From positions 134,182,750 through 134,246,749 of the forward strand of contig NC_092878.1 of assembly GCF_028372415.1 (NCBI RefSeq): a stretch of DNA of 64,000 nucleotides, given 5' to 3'. Below the pieces are notes generated by a model. That model was not told the DNA's origin and made no database searches. It worked only from the letters and a program-made list of their open reading frames with translations. Shown here piece by piece: positions 12,050-22,344 of this stretch (position 1 is its first letter; each line of letters begins with the position of its first letter). The position numbers and the translations under genes were made by a program. Source of the stretch: Notamacropus eugenii (Eukaryota > Chordata > Mammalia > Diprotodontia > Macropodidae).

Positions 12050-12180
12050 GCTGAAAATGGTAACTGCTAATTCATTTAGAGAGTCTCATGAAAACAACCC
12101 TCTCAATCAATAAAGCAACCAACATGTATTAAGTATTTAATCTGTAGTAGGAACGGTGCAAGGAACTGGAGAAAATTACC
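12050..12180. repeat. Interspersed repeat, copy 2 (family of 5760-5990)
   Basis: aaaatggtaactgctaattcatttagagag, aaaacaaccctctcaatcaa and aaccaacatgtattaag parallel 5760-5850. Family not named. Confidence 0.5.
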
Positions 12181-12296
12181 AAGAAAAGAGATGATTCTAA
12201 AAATTGGGCAGTAAAATTTATTGGGCTGATGGGAATGTAAGGTTAGGGACCCAACATTCCAAAACTCAACTAACGATAATAATAGTAATAATGGTG

Positions 12297-12480
12297 GTTG
12301 TTGTTGTTTAGTCCTTTTCAAGCCTGTCTAACCCCTTTCGGAGTTTTCTTGACAAAGACACTAGAGTGATTTGCCATTTCCTTCTCTAGCTCATTTTACA
12401 GATGAAATAAGCAAGGTTAAGTGACTTTCCCTGGGTTACTTAGCTGGCAAATGTCTGAGGTCAGATTTGAGCTCAGGAAG
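12297..12480 (-). mobile_element. CORE-SINE, 5'-truncated
   Basis: Reversed marsupial SINE: gttgttgtttagtccttttc, ggagttttcttgacaaagac, agtgatttgccatttccttc, cattttacagatga, gttaagtgactttccctggg, atttgagctcagg. The pol III head is missing. Confidence 0.8.
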
Positions 12481-13239
12481 GTAGGATGGATGGAGTGTGT
12501 AGGTGCAGAAAAGCCTTCCCTCACCCATCACTCCTACTGTACCATAAGATATCCCATAAATATGATACTTTCTCTTGAAAAATATTTGTATTTAAATCTG
12601 AGCCTCAGAAATTGGTCTCATTCAAAGTCAGTGTAAGTTGCCACACAAGAAATTCCAGCTGTGGGGATCTGGGTCACAGATGATGTGTAGGATGCACCTG
12701 TGACTGGAAATGGGAGACTGGTAGCACAGCCTGATTGATAAGGTATTCCTGGGGGATCACCTCTTTAATACTAGGATCATAACCATCTGTGACTGGTCTT
12801 TTCACTGGTCAGGTGGCTAGGAATGTAAGCCAGAGGTCATGGGGGGAGAAATGTTTGGGGGGGTTCTTTTTGTCTTCCTTAGGACCCTGCATCTCACTGT
12901 CCTGAGTTTTATCGCCTACGTCCCTAATAGCTCTCATTTCATCATGGGTCCAGGGAGATGACTTCTGAGGTTTTTTCCCCTAGTCAGACATCTCATTTTC
13001 TCACAGTCCCTATTGTATACTTTTGGTACATTCCCCAACTTACCATCTGCCAAGGTCACCCACTCCCCATGTCTGCTACACCACTGGGGTGCAGTTTCCC
13101 TCTACAATGAACTGCACACGAGCAAAAAAAATCTTTGTTAGGCTTAAAATATTCCCTAATCTAGTAATACAATTGGAACAAATTTACAGTTTCAGAACAA
13201 GTTTGTAGTTTAATACTTACTTTAACCCTGACTGTATTT
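12481..13239. other. Unassigned sequence
   Basis: No gene. The short frames at 12421-12636 and 13023-13208 show no domain. G-runs near 12840-12865. Confidence 0.4.
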
Positions 13240-13448
13240 GATCATAGAGGTAATAAGGAACCATTAGAGTTTGATGACTAGAGGAATAATGTAGGTAGCC
13301 CTACTTGTACTTTGGGAAAATCATTTAATTAACTGATTGGAAAATGGATTGAAGTAGGGAGAGACTTGAGGCAGGGAATCCAATCAAGAAGCAACTATAA
13401 TTGCCCAAGTAAGAAGTGATGAAAGCAAGAAACATACTTATAAGTAAG
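13240..13448 (+). repeat. Fragment of the 9050/11403 repeat family (distal part)
   Basis: taataaggaaccattagagt, gattggaaaatggattgaag and gagagacttgaggcaggg followed by cccaagtaagaagtgatgaa match the distal part of the repeat that continues from 'aatgccaaacagagg'. Family name not assigned. Confidence 0.45.
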
Positions 13449-13662
13449 TTGTTCAGGTGTGCCCAACTTTTCTTGACCCCATTTGGGGATTTCTTGGCAG
13501 AGATACTGGAGTGGTTTGCCATTTCCCCTCCAGCTCATTTTACAGATGAGGAAATGAGGCAAAAGTTTAGGTGGTAATATGGCTAGTAAGATGAGGCCAG
13601 ATTTGAATTCAGGTCCACCTGGCTCCAGGCTCAGTCCTCTATCTGTTGTGCTACCTAGCTAC
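13449..13662 (-). mobile_element. CORE-SINE
   Basis: Reversed SINE with tail (cttgaccccatttggggatt, tactggagtggtttgccatt), core (cattttacagatgaggaaatgagg) and head (gtcctctatctgttgtgcta, cctagctacc). Confidence 0.85.
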
Positions 13663-13704
13663 CAACATAAGAGTAAGACTTTTAACTAATAGAGAAGGAA
13701 AATA

Positions 13705-13895
13705 AGGTGGGTGTGTGCTCTGCAGTCTGGAAGACCTGGGTTCAAATGAGGAGTATTGACTGAGAAGGACAGATTCTTTAATTTCTCAATGCTGCAGGTA
13801 ACCTAAGGCCATGTTACAGCCAGGACGCATATCTGCATTGGAGCAAGGAGTTTCCATACTTAAATTCTCTATATTGTTGAAATCATAGTTCTGAA
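13705..13895 (+). mobile_element. tRNA-derived SINE, second marsupial type
   Basis: Head with B-box-like gacctgggttcaaat, then tttctcaatgctgcaggtaa and atctgcattggagcaaggag, a tail different from the CORE-SINEs above. The same type recurs at 61312-61490. Confidence 0.6.
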
Positions 13896-14699
13896 TCCTC
13901 CTTTGTCTTGCCTCTTAAACTAGGCTATCATCATTCTATGTGGTTGACATTCCACATGTGCTGCTTCTATGCTGAATACTCATTAATCCTCTAGATTTAC
14001 ACTAGTCTGTCACTATCTCCTTTTAAAATTATTTTAAAATCATTTCCTGTCATTCTTTAGTCTTCTTTTCTTTTGTTAAACTACTCTTCTCTAGAATAGA
14101 TCTACTTTATCACATTGTTAACAGGTTCTTCCATTTTAACTCATAGTCTCCCTTAGACTAAATGTACTTAATACGCTCTTCCAACTTAACCCATGAAATC
14201 ATTCCATTCCCTGAGTCATTTTTAAGTGCTTGTTTGGAATCTTTCCAATCTATCTTCATTTTTCCCACACTGAGGGAGGGTAACTCCAGGTGTATTAGGG
14301 GAATAGCCTAAATTGATAGGCTTATTTAATCAGTGAGTGCTGAAATTCTAAATTGTGTTGGCATGAATCAAAATGAAATGTTTAGATCAGATGTGACTAG
14401 TCAGAAGAGATGGAGTGACGAGCCAAGAAATGAGATCCAGTTTTATTTTATACTAGAAAGCTTTGGGGATTTGTCCCTCTCAAAATAACTTGAGGTAGGC
14501 ACTGACCCTGGGCAATTTACTGAGTTAATGGCTTTGAAAATCTGGAGTGGTGTCAGAGAAACTTGCAAAATGAACTGTTACTTGCAACTGGAGACTCAAA
14601 AAATGGGTAGAGGGAGGGGTAGTGGAGAAAGAGTGAAGTTACTGGTACTGCCTAAGGCATAATTCTAAATGAATACTCATCAATAGTTGCTTGCATGGG
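13896..14699. other. Unassigned AT-rich sequence
   Basis: No coding frame or named repeat. Confidence 0.4.
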
Positions 14700-16355
14700 A
14701 GGTGGAGGCAAGATGGCTAAGAGAAGCCAAGAAGTTGCTTGAAACGGACACAATACTAAATCAAGCCTCTGAAAGAATTCTGGAGTGACAAAATCCACAA
14801 AAAAGGGAGTGAAAAAGTTTTCCAGCCCAAGATGACTTAAAAGGACTTCAAGAAAGGTCAGTCTCACTTGGATAAAAGGGGAATGGAGACCAACCCAAGT
14901 GGTATCTGGGCAAACCAGTGTGAAGCTCATAGCCAAAGCACAGATCAGCTACTTGGCTCAGCAGGCTTGTGGCAGAGCAGGTCAGCTGCGAAGCCTCTGG
15001 CCTCAGAGCAGAAGGCAAATTGCCTGACAGAATAATCATGACAAGGTCAGGCCACCTCAGTGCAGTGAGCAAACCACCAGCACCTGAGGCATTGACATAG
15101 AAAGCCAGTGGCCAGGTTCTTGGCCCCAGGAAAGAATCTTGGACCAGTGTCCCCTCTGCCACAGGAGTGAAACTCAACTTTAAAAAGTTAGCAAAAACAC
15201 CCAAAAAGGGCCCTGATTATAGTAAGCTTCTATAGCAACAGGAAAGATCAAAAGACAGACTTAGAAGAGGACAACAGAGTTCAAATGCCTATATGTGAAG
15301 CTTCAAAGAGGGATAGGAATTGCTCTCAAGTCCAAAAAGCTCTCTTGGAAGATCTCAAAAAGGAGTTTAAAAATCAAAGGAGAGAAGTAGAAGAAAAATT
15401 GGGAAAAGAAGTTTGTTATTCAAGAGAATTATGAAAAAAATTTAAGAGCTTGGAAAGGAAGCAAAAAAATTGAAAACAACTCCTTTAAAAATAGAATTGG
15501 CCAGATTTGGAGGAAAAAACCCACTAAAAAGAAAAGCCTCCTTTAAAAGTAGAATTGGCCAAATGGAAAAGGAGGCACAAAGGCTCACTAAAGGAAATAA
15601 TTCCTTTAAAATTAGAATTGGGCAAGTGAAAGTTAATGACTGAGATAAAAAAAATCAAACAAAACAAAAGAATGCAAAAATTTGTGTCCTCATTGGAAAA
15701 AACTAAAAACAATTAACCTGGAAAATAGATCCAGAAGAGATACTTTAAGAATCATTGGGCTACTAAAAAGCCATTATAAAACAAACAAACAAAAAAAAAA
15801 GCAAACAAAAAACAGAAAACCTGAATAGCATCCTTCAAGAAATTATCAAGGGAAAAATGCGCTGATATCCTAGAACCAGAGGGTAAAACAGAAATTGAAA
15901 GATTCCACTGATCACCTCCTGAAAGAGGTCCAAAAATGAAAACTCCAAGGAACATTGCAGCCAAATTCCACAGTTATCAGGTCAAGGGGAGAAAAACTGA
16001 AAGCAGCCAGAAACAATTAAAATATTATGGAACTCCAATCAGGATTAAACAAGACTTAGCAGCTTCTTCATTAAAGAATTGGAGGGCTTGAAATATGATA
16101 TTGCAGAAGGCAAAGGAGCTTGGATTGTAACCAAGAATCAAGTAGCTAGCAAAATTGAGCATACGCTTTCAGGAGAAACTATGGACATTCAGTGAAATAG
16201 GGAACTTTCACATTTTCCTTATGAAAAAGTCAGAGCTGAACAGAAAATTCAGTCTTCAAATACAAGACCCAAAGAAGCATAAAAAGGGGAAGGAAAAAAA
16301 GACATTCAATAAGGTTAAACTGTTTACATCCCTACTTTGGGAAGAAGGTACTTGT
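14700..16355 (+). mobile_element. L1/HAL1-type 5' half: 5' UTR and ORF1 relic
   Basis: Starts with the typical ggaggcaagatggctaag. A 5' UTR (to about 15,280) leads into ORF1. From about 15,340 the frame encodes a coiled coil with repeated units of the form 'sFKxRIGQmeK' (three near 15485, 15540 and 15600). The C-terminal RNA-binding part follows (ttccacagttatcaggtcaa, gacttagcagcttcttcatt, gcaaaggagcttgg, gctagcaaaattgag), ending before 16310. Several stops and frameshifts. The element breaks off just after ORF1, so I cannot tell L1 from HAL1. Confidence 0.75.
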
Positions 16356-16532
16356 AATGTTAATTATTTTTTTTTAATTTTAGTCAAATACTAAAACAAA
16401 TACATAATAAGAAAAGAAAAAGAAACATAAACTGACATATAAAGTAATAAGAAAAAAATGTTTTGTGCACAGCAGAAGATAGGAGACGATTCAGAATACA
16501 TAACGGTAGCTTTCCATTTCCAGAAACCTGTA

Positions 16533-17369
16533 CAGGAGAACCTTGGTATACAAATTTAATTCATTCAGAGATTCTTTTTTTTCATGTGATATGTTCGTAT
16601 TGCAAAACAAATTTTTCCATAGAAAATAATGTAAAGTTGAATGATCTCCACATCTCCAGAAATATTCCTATAAAATAATAATTTATAATTTTAAGGGGTT
16701 TTTTGTCCTTAATTTGCCTGAAATATAATGGCAATGATTAGTATACAATATAAACTGAAAATAAAATAACCTACACTTTACCTTTGAGAAGTGTCATGGA
16801 TAGTGTGAGGGAGACATCAGAGAAGAGGAGGAGAAAGGATTATTGCTTGGAAGGAGAATCTCCTACGAAAATACTGGGGATTTCAACATCAGGAGTATTC
16901 TCATACTATTTTCACCAAAAATAAGACTACCTATAATAACACTACTGCCTTATAATAACACTACTGTTACAATAACACTATGGCCTTCACTTATTTTTCA
17001 TTTTTTAGAATCACTTTCGCGTTTTAACTCACTGATTTTTTTCTTTACTTTCACTTCTGCCTAGTAATCCAATGATACTTAGTTTTGACTTTTTAAAATT
17101 AATTTATTTTTCAGTTTTCAACAATCATTTCCATAAGTTTTAAATTTTCTCCCTTTCCCTCTCTGAGACGGCATGCTATCTTATACGGATTCAAAAAAAA
17201 AAAAAAAAACATTACTCTAGTTGAGTCATCCCTTCACAAGTCATTGAAGTTCAAACATGTTTGTACTGCAAATTTTTGTTTGTCCTACAAGACAGATTTT
17301 GCGGAAAAACTTTTCCTCAGCCAGTTAAGCATACGTAAACCAGGTTACTCACAAATCAAAGTTCTACTG
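16533..17369. mobile_element. Tigger-like (Tc1/mariner-pogo) non-autonomous DNA transposon
   Basis: Inverted ends CAGGAGAACCTTGGTA (left) and CAGTAGAACTTTGATT (right, reversed), matching at 12 of 16 bases, each next to a TA dinucleotide as expected for TA target duplication. Inner sequences (gttcgtattgcaaaacaaat, tttttccatagaaaataatg) resemble Tigger-type elements. No transposase frame. It is interrupted by an L1 3' scrap at about 17085-17205. A short duplicated phrase (taataacactact) sits at 16935-16970. Confidence 0.6.
17085..17205 (-). mobile_element. L1-type 3' terminus fragment
   Basis: ttttcagttttcaacaatca, tttccataagttttaaattt and gagacggcatgctatcttat match the reversed 3' terminus seen at 1100-1240. 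It lies within the Tigger-like element. Confidence 0.5.
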
Positions 17370-17389
17370 TATATTAAATAGTTCACATT

Positions 17390-19228
17390 GTGCTGAAAGC
17401 TGTCCATCTTTGCTTCCCTGTAGATTTTCTTTCGTTTTCTTCTATAGACTTTTTATTTGGTTCTTTTTTTCCACCTTCCTTCCCCCTCTCCTGAGGCTAC
17501 AATTAAGTGTGTGTGTGTGTATGTATATGTGTGTGTACATATACATACACACATATATAAACATATTTTCCCTAAGAGATTCTATTTTTAATCTTTGTTT
17601 TTATATTTGTGAATATATCTTTTGTCTCTCCTAATTCCTCTCATTTATTCCTACCCAGTACCTTGCCCTCCTATATTACTTAACCTATTCCCCTCCAACA
17701 ATTCTTCCCTTATCTTCCAATTCCCCTAAATCTAAACAAACTTTTGTGCACTCCTTTGACCTATTTCCTCCTTTTCCCCTCTAAAGATCCCTTCCTTGTC
17801 CTTTTCTCTTTCCCTATACTCCTACCATTTTATTTCTTTCCAAATTTAGAAGACTTTTATACTCTTCTAGATGTATATGTATTTTTCCCTCCCATACTGA
17901 TGAAAGCAGGTTTCCAGAACTACCTTCCCTAGCTAATTCCTCTGTATTGGTTCTTCCTCTTGCACCTCTGTTGTATAAGACAATTATTCTTTGGCCGCTT
18001 TTGAATGGTTTTACTTATATCAAACTCATCTACCCCAATCTTTCTATAAGCTACCTAATCACTAATAAAAATCTTAGGCATAGGTTTAACATTTTATATG
18101 CGTAAATGGTAAACATTTTATCATTACTGAATCCCTTGTAATTGGTCGTAGTATGTACCTTATCTTTCTCTCAGCTCTTATAAGTCAGATCTTCCATGAA
18201 GTTCAGCTTTTTTTTTTAATAACAAAGTCCTGAAAGTCTGACAATTCATTAAATATCCTTTTTTGTTCATTCAGAATGATGCTTAGTTTTGCTGGTATGA
18301 TATTTTCAGCCGGAAACTCAGTTTTTAGGCACTTCAATATATAGTGTTCCAAGACCTGCGATCTTTTAGTCTTGCCAACACTAGGTCTCGCGTGATTCTA
18401 ATTGTGGTACCACCAAATGTAAATTATTTTTTTCTTGTTGCGGGTAATATTTTGTCCTTGAGTTGGAGATTTCAGAATCTGACTAATATTCCTGTGAATT
18501 TTCCTCATAAGCTTTCTTTCAGGTGGTTATATGTGGATTTTTTTTTCTATTTCTACTTTTCCCTCTTGTTCTAATACTTTAGGACAATTTTCTTTAATTA
18601 TTTATTGTATTATTGTATCAAGATTCTTTTTTCTTTTGATCATAGCTTTCAGGTGGTCCCATTATGTTTTATCTTCTTGATCTCAAGATCAATTGTTTTT
18701 CTTATGCTTCACATTCTCTTTTTTTTTTCTTTCTTTATATTTTGCTTTTTATTTCTTCATCTCATAATTTTGATGACTTACCCTTGCCCAATTCTGGTTT
18801 TCAAGGACTCATTTTCTTAAGATTCTGGATCTCCTTTTCTAATTCATTGACTTTCTTCTCATAATCTTCTTGGTTTTTCTTGGATTATTCTTATTTTTCT
18901 TTTTAGTTTTTCTTCAACCTTTCTCATTTGATTTTTAAAGTTTTTTTTTTCAGTTCTTCAGTAATTTTTTGAGCAGGTGACCATTTGGCATTGCTCTGTG
19001 GGGTGGAAGAGGGTTTCTTTGCTTCAGTATCCTCCTCTAAATGTGAACCCAAGTCTTCTTTTTTCCCATAATAGCTCTCTATGGTTAGATTCTTTCTTCT
19101 TTGCCTGTTTAAAAAAAATGTCATTACTTAGTTTTTATAATCACCTCTACTGCTGGGGTATCGGGGGTAGTGCCTCTTGCCCCAAATCTCAGTTCTCTCC
19201 TTTGACCTTGAACTCCAACCAAGACCAC
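17390..19228 (-). mobile_element. HAL1-like element: ORF1 and 3' region
   Basis: On the minus strand the ORF1 start lies near 19124 (66-residue frame with KWSPAQKITEELKKKTLKIK). A Lys/Glu-rich coiled coil follows to about 18,700 and a C-terminal segment to about 18,190 (reversed: gaatgatgcttagttttgct, tcttccatgaagttcagctt). The 3' region without ORF2 covers 18,180-17,390, including a GT/CA microsatellite at 17507-17560. The 5' UTR of the same element appears at 21871-22340, beyond the LTR element. The layout (ORF1 only) fits half-L1 (HAL1) retrotransposons; exact family not confirmed. Confidence 0.6.
17507..17562. repeat. GT/TA/CA microsatellite
   Basis: Gtgtgtgtgtgta then tacatatacatacacac, inside the HAL1-like 3' region. 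Confidence 0.85.
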
Positions 19229-19723
19229 TGTGGCGCCAATGTGATATTCACGGCAGCCATGAATATCTCAATGCAATTCTGAATCATGAAATACAACAGA
19301 CTCTCCACATGGAAGGCAGAACCAAAAAATTTATTTAGACACTGGAAAGCCAAATCCATCACAACAACAAAAATCTATACACAATAGCAATGCAGAGAAC
19401 AATGCCATCCTCAAGACTTCCCCCTGCTAGGCTTCCTATAAACCAGGTCCATTAAACAAATCACAAGCAGGTTCCCTTAATCAAAATCACAATCACGAAG
19501 TCACTCATGCTAGCCAGCTACCTGTTTGTCTGCATCCTTCGTAGACTGCTCTCAAGACTAACTTTCTCTGAGCTCTGCCTCTTCTCTACCCATTTGTTAA
19601 AGTCCTCCTACCACACGCTCCCTGTGACCCAGACTCATGTAACTCAGGCTTCCATATGACCCAGGTAGGTTACATGGGCCTATTAATGAATATGAAAGAT
19701 TTTCCATTTAAATAACCAATACA
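19229..19723 (-). mobile_element. 3' LTR of a two-LTR element
   Basis: 495 bp, TG...CA ends in plus view (tgtggcgcc...ccaataca). It aligns along its whole length with 21376-21870, with roughly one difference in five by eye. Shared phrases include attctgaatca, cagactct, aaatctatacacaata, actcatgctagccagc, attaatgaatatgaaagatt. Confidence 0.8.
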
Positions 19724-21375
19724 TGCAGCCCCAAGATCTTTCTTATTCATTACATAAGTCAGGTTTGGTGGTAGCCTACTGGTATCAACAGAATTATAAC
19801 TGGGATAACAGAACATAAGCATATAAAACTATCTTGGGCAACAGGTGTTAATAGAACTTTACAACAGTATAACAGGGATCACACAAAATAAGCACATAAA
19901 AGAATATCTCAGGGTGGGGCTTGAACACAAACACCCCATCATTCCCCCCTGGAATCAATGGGACCCAAAATCTTGAGGAAAGGGCCAAAGGTCTCTTCTT
20001 CCGCAGTTCCCTCCTGTTGACGTTGGCCATAGAACTGTCCCTGTCCCAAGAGGTTCCATTAAATGGGTCAGTTCCTCAGCTGGCATCTGGAGTTGGTCAA
20101 TGCAAGTTCCAGGGGTGACATAGCACATCGAACAGGAGGTGACATCTGGCTTAAGCTATCAGGCATCTACAACAGGATGGTACTAGGTCTGCTGAAAACA
20201 AATCTGACAAACAAGGTGAACGGACAAAAAGCCAAAAAGAAACAAGGAGACAAAAACTAGAAGTAGGGTAGCTACAGGGCTAGCCATGCTTCTGGAGTCC
20301 ATGAACCCACTATCATAGCCTCATTCACGGTTGTTTACTGTTTTCCAACAACCCCTCATTCTCCCTGCAGGTGTGAGGACCCTGGTTACAATGTTTCAGG
20401 AGGATCACAGGCACAGTTCTCAGTTCCCCACTCGGTCTAAAATCAAGCTTCTTTCCTTGATACATTTTATATAGTTCATTAGTTGGAATGTCATCGAGTC
20501 TTTCAAAATCTACCCCTGCCCTCAACAGAGCAGCAAACAACTCCTTTCTTGTCAGTCCATTCTGACTGAATCTGCTGACTGTCCATTCTTCTCTCTTGAG
20601 GAAATTCATCCCTTTCACTGATTCTCATCATCCAAGCCATCAATGATTCTCCCATCTCTCATCCTTTGGGTGACCGACTCAAAATATCTGTGACTGTCTG
20701 CTGAGTAAAATCCTCAATTATGTCCCCAAACACTGTGGGAGGCCCTCTGATTCTCCTGCTTCTTTCATAGTACTGGCAGAACCTCAGCCTCCTCATTTGT
20801 TTCATTTTCCCCAGCCTCTTCATTTGTTTCATTCTTCTCCCACACATCCTGCTGGTCTGTGTTTAGGCCTGAATTAAGCCCAACCTGTGTAAGTGCCACA
20901 GTCACTTTCCTATTGTTAACTTTTTGCCTCCCATGAGCCAAATTGACAACAGCCTTTTCTTCCATCACCTGAAACTCTCTAGCTTCCTCTCCTAGAGGAT
21001 AGTTTGAATGTTGCAGGATAAAAAGCTTCTTATGCAAAGCAGCCAACTAACCCTTTTTTCCATCTGAGCCTTCTCCAGCAGTTTGTCTCTGCTTTTACGT
21101 ACAATCCGATAGCTTGTTAGCAAATCCCAGGCTCTCCTACATACCTCTGCCATTTCTTTCCCTGGCTCTACTGGTATTCCCTGAAAACACCTTTCTAAGT
21201 CTCTGGGTTCTCCCTTCTGTGGCCTTGGTTCCCAGTGCCTTTAGCCCATTCTCTTGCCAGGAAGAAATAAAGCAAATCATCCCACCTTGGGACATCCATT
21301 TCTTTCTCTGTCCCCTCTGCTTTTCTGTCTCCAAATAAAGCGCTGATATTTTGCGATCCCATCCTTGTCACCATT
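19724..21375 (-). mobile_element. Internal region of the two-LTR element
   Basis: About 1.65 kb between the LTRs. The minus strand has open pieces at 21195-21467, 20765-21046 and 20325-20618, with charged, Glu/Asn-rich stretches (NETNEEAGENETNEEAE). No pol, protease, integrase or env motif is visible and stops separate the pieces, so it is non-autonomous. ERVL-MaLR elements have interiors of about this size with only a gag-related remnant; whether these frames derive from gag is inference. Confidence 0.55.
21355..21373 (-). promoter_or_regulatory. Candidate primer binding site, tRNA-Leu-like
   Basis: Directly after the 5' LTR (two-base gap) the minus strand reads TGGTGACAAGGATGGGATC. This matches the leucine-tRNA primer site of ERVL-class elements (TGGTGTCAGAAGTGGGATC) at 14 of 19 positions. 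It fixes the orientation of the element and the LTR end. Confidence 0.6.
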
Positions 21376-21870
21376 TGTAGCACCAGTGTGCCCAGGGTAG
21401 CCTGGCACAATTCTGAATCACTGAATGCCACAGACTCTCTACCTGGAAGGCAGAAACAAACATTCATTTAGACACCAGGAAGTCAAGTCCATCACAGCAA
21501 CTAAAATCTATACACAATAACAAAGCAGAGGACAGCACCATCCCCAATCATTCCCCCTTCTGGGCTTTCCACAAACCAGCCCCATTGGACTAATCACAAT
21601 AGGCCTTTTAAACAAAATCACCGATAATTACAAAATCACTCATGCTAGCCAGCAGCCTGCGTCCTTCCTAGCTCTGACTGCTCTCATGACTTACTTTCTC
21701 TAAGCTCTGCTCCACTTCTGCCTCTTCCTGTTCCAGTAATTCAGCAAACTCCTCCCACCACAGGCTCTGTGTGACACAGACTCTTGTAACTTAGGCTTCC
21801 ATGTGACCCAGGCAGTTTACATGGGCATATTAATGAATATGAAAGATTTTCCCTTTAAATTGCCATTACA
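21376..21870 (-). mobile_element. 5' LTR of a two-LTR element
   Basis: 495 bp, plus-view ends tgtagcacc and cattaca, so the minus strand starts TGTAATGG and ends GGTGCTACA (inverted TGTA/TACA ends). Its outer flank (21871 on) and the flank of the 3' LTR both belong to the same HAL1-like 5' region. The possible 5-bp target duplications (accac and atctc) agree at only three of five bases. Confidence 0.8.
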
Positions 21871-22340
21871 ATCTCCAGCCTCCTGTAACTGCCCACAGGC
21901 AGCAGAGTCCCACCCCACTGCTTCTGCACTCACCAGGTTCCAAGCTCCTTCTTGCCTTGATTGCATCTCTGCAGCACAGCTGCTTCTGGCATTCTTTGTT
22001 AGCAGAGGTTCTCTGGATCTTCTCTGACTCAGATACCTAACTCCCCTCACTGTCCTGGAGGTAAAATTTCCTATGGTGGGGGCTGAAGCAGGACTTGGCA
22101 CTTTGTTGTTTAAGGGGCCCCTAGCCTGGAGCTGTTTACTCTTCACAGGGACAAAACCTCATCCTGGGATTTTCCTTCAGATCTTGTCCAAATGTCCCAT
22201 GAGTACCCCTTTTTGTCCTTTCTCTTATTTATTTTCATTGCTCTATGTTTGTCCTAAGGCACTTTTTAAATCTCTTTTGTGGAGAAAAATCTTGAGAGCT
22301 TGAAATTTTCTGAGCTACTCTTCCATCTTTCCCGAATCCT
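21871..22340 (-). mobile_element. HAL1-like element: 5' UTR, separated by the LTR element
   Basis: Reversed 5' UTR: ends at the right with gctactcttccatctttcc, the reverse of an L1-type start (ggaaagatggaagagtagc). Phrases such as ctctatgtttgtcctaaggc and cctcatcctgggattttcct fit the 5' UTR of the ORF1 element at 17390-19228. Confidence 0.55.
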
Positions 22341-22344
22341 CTCT

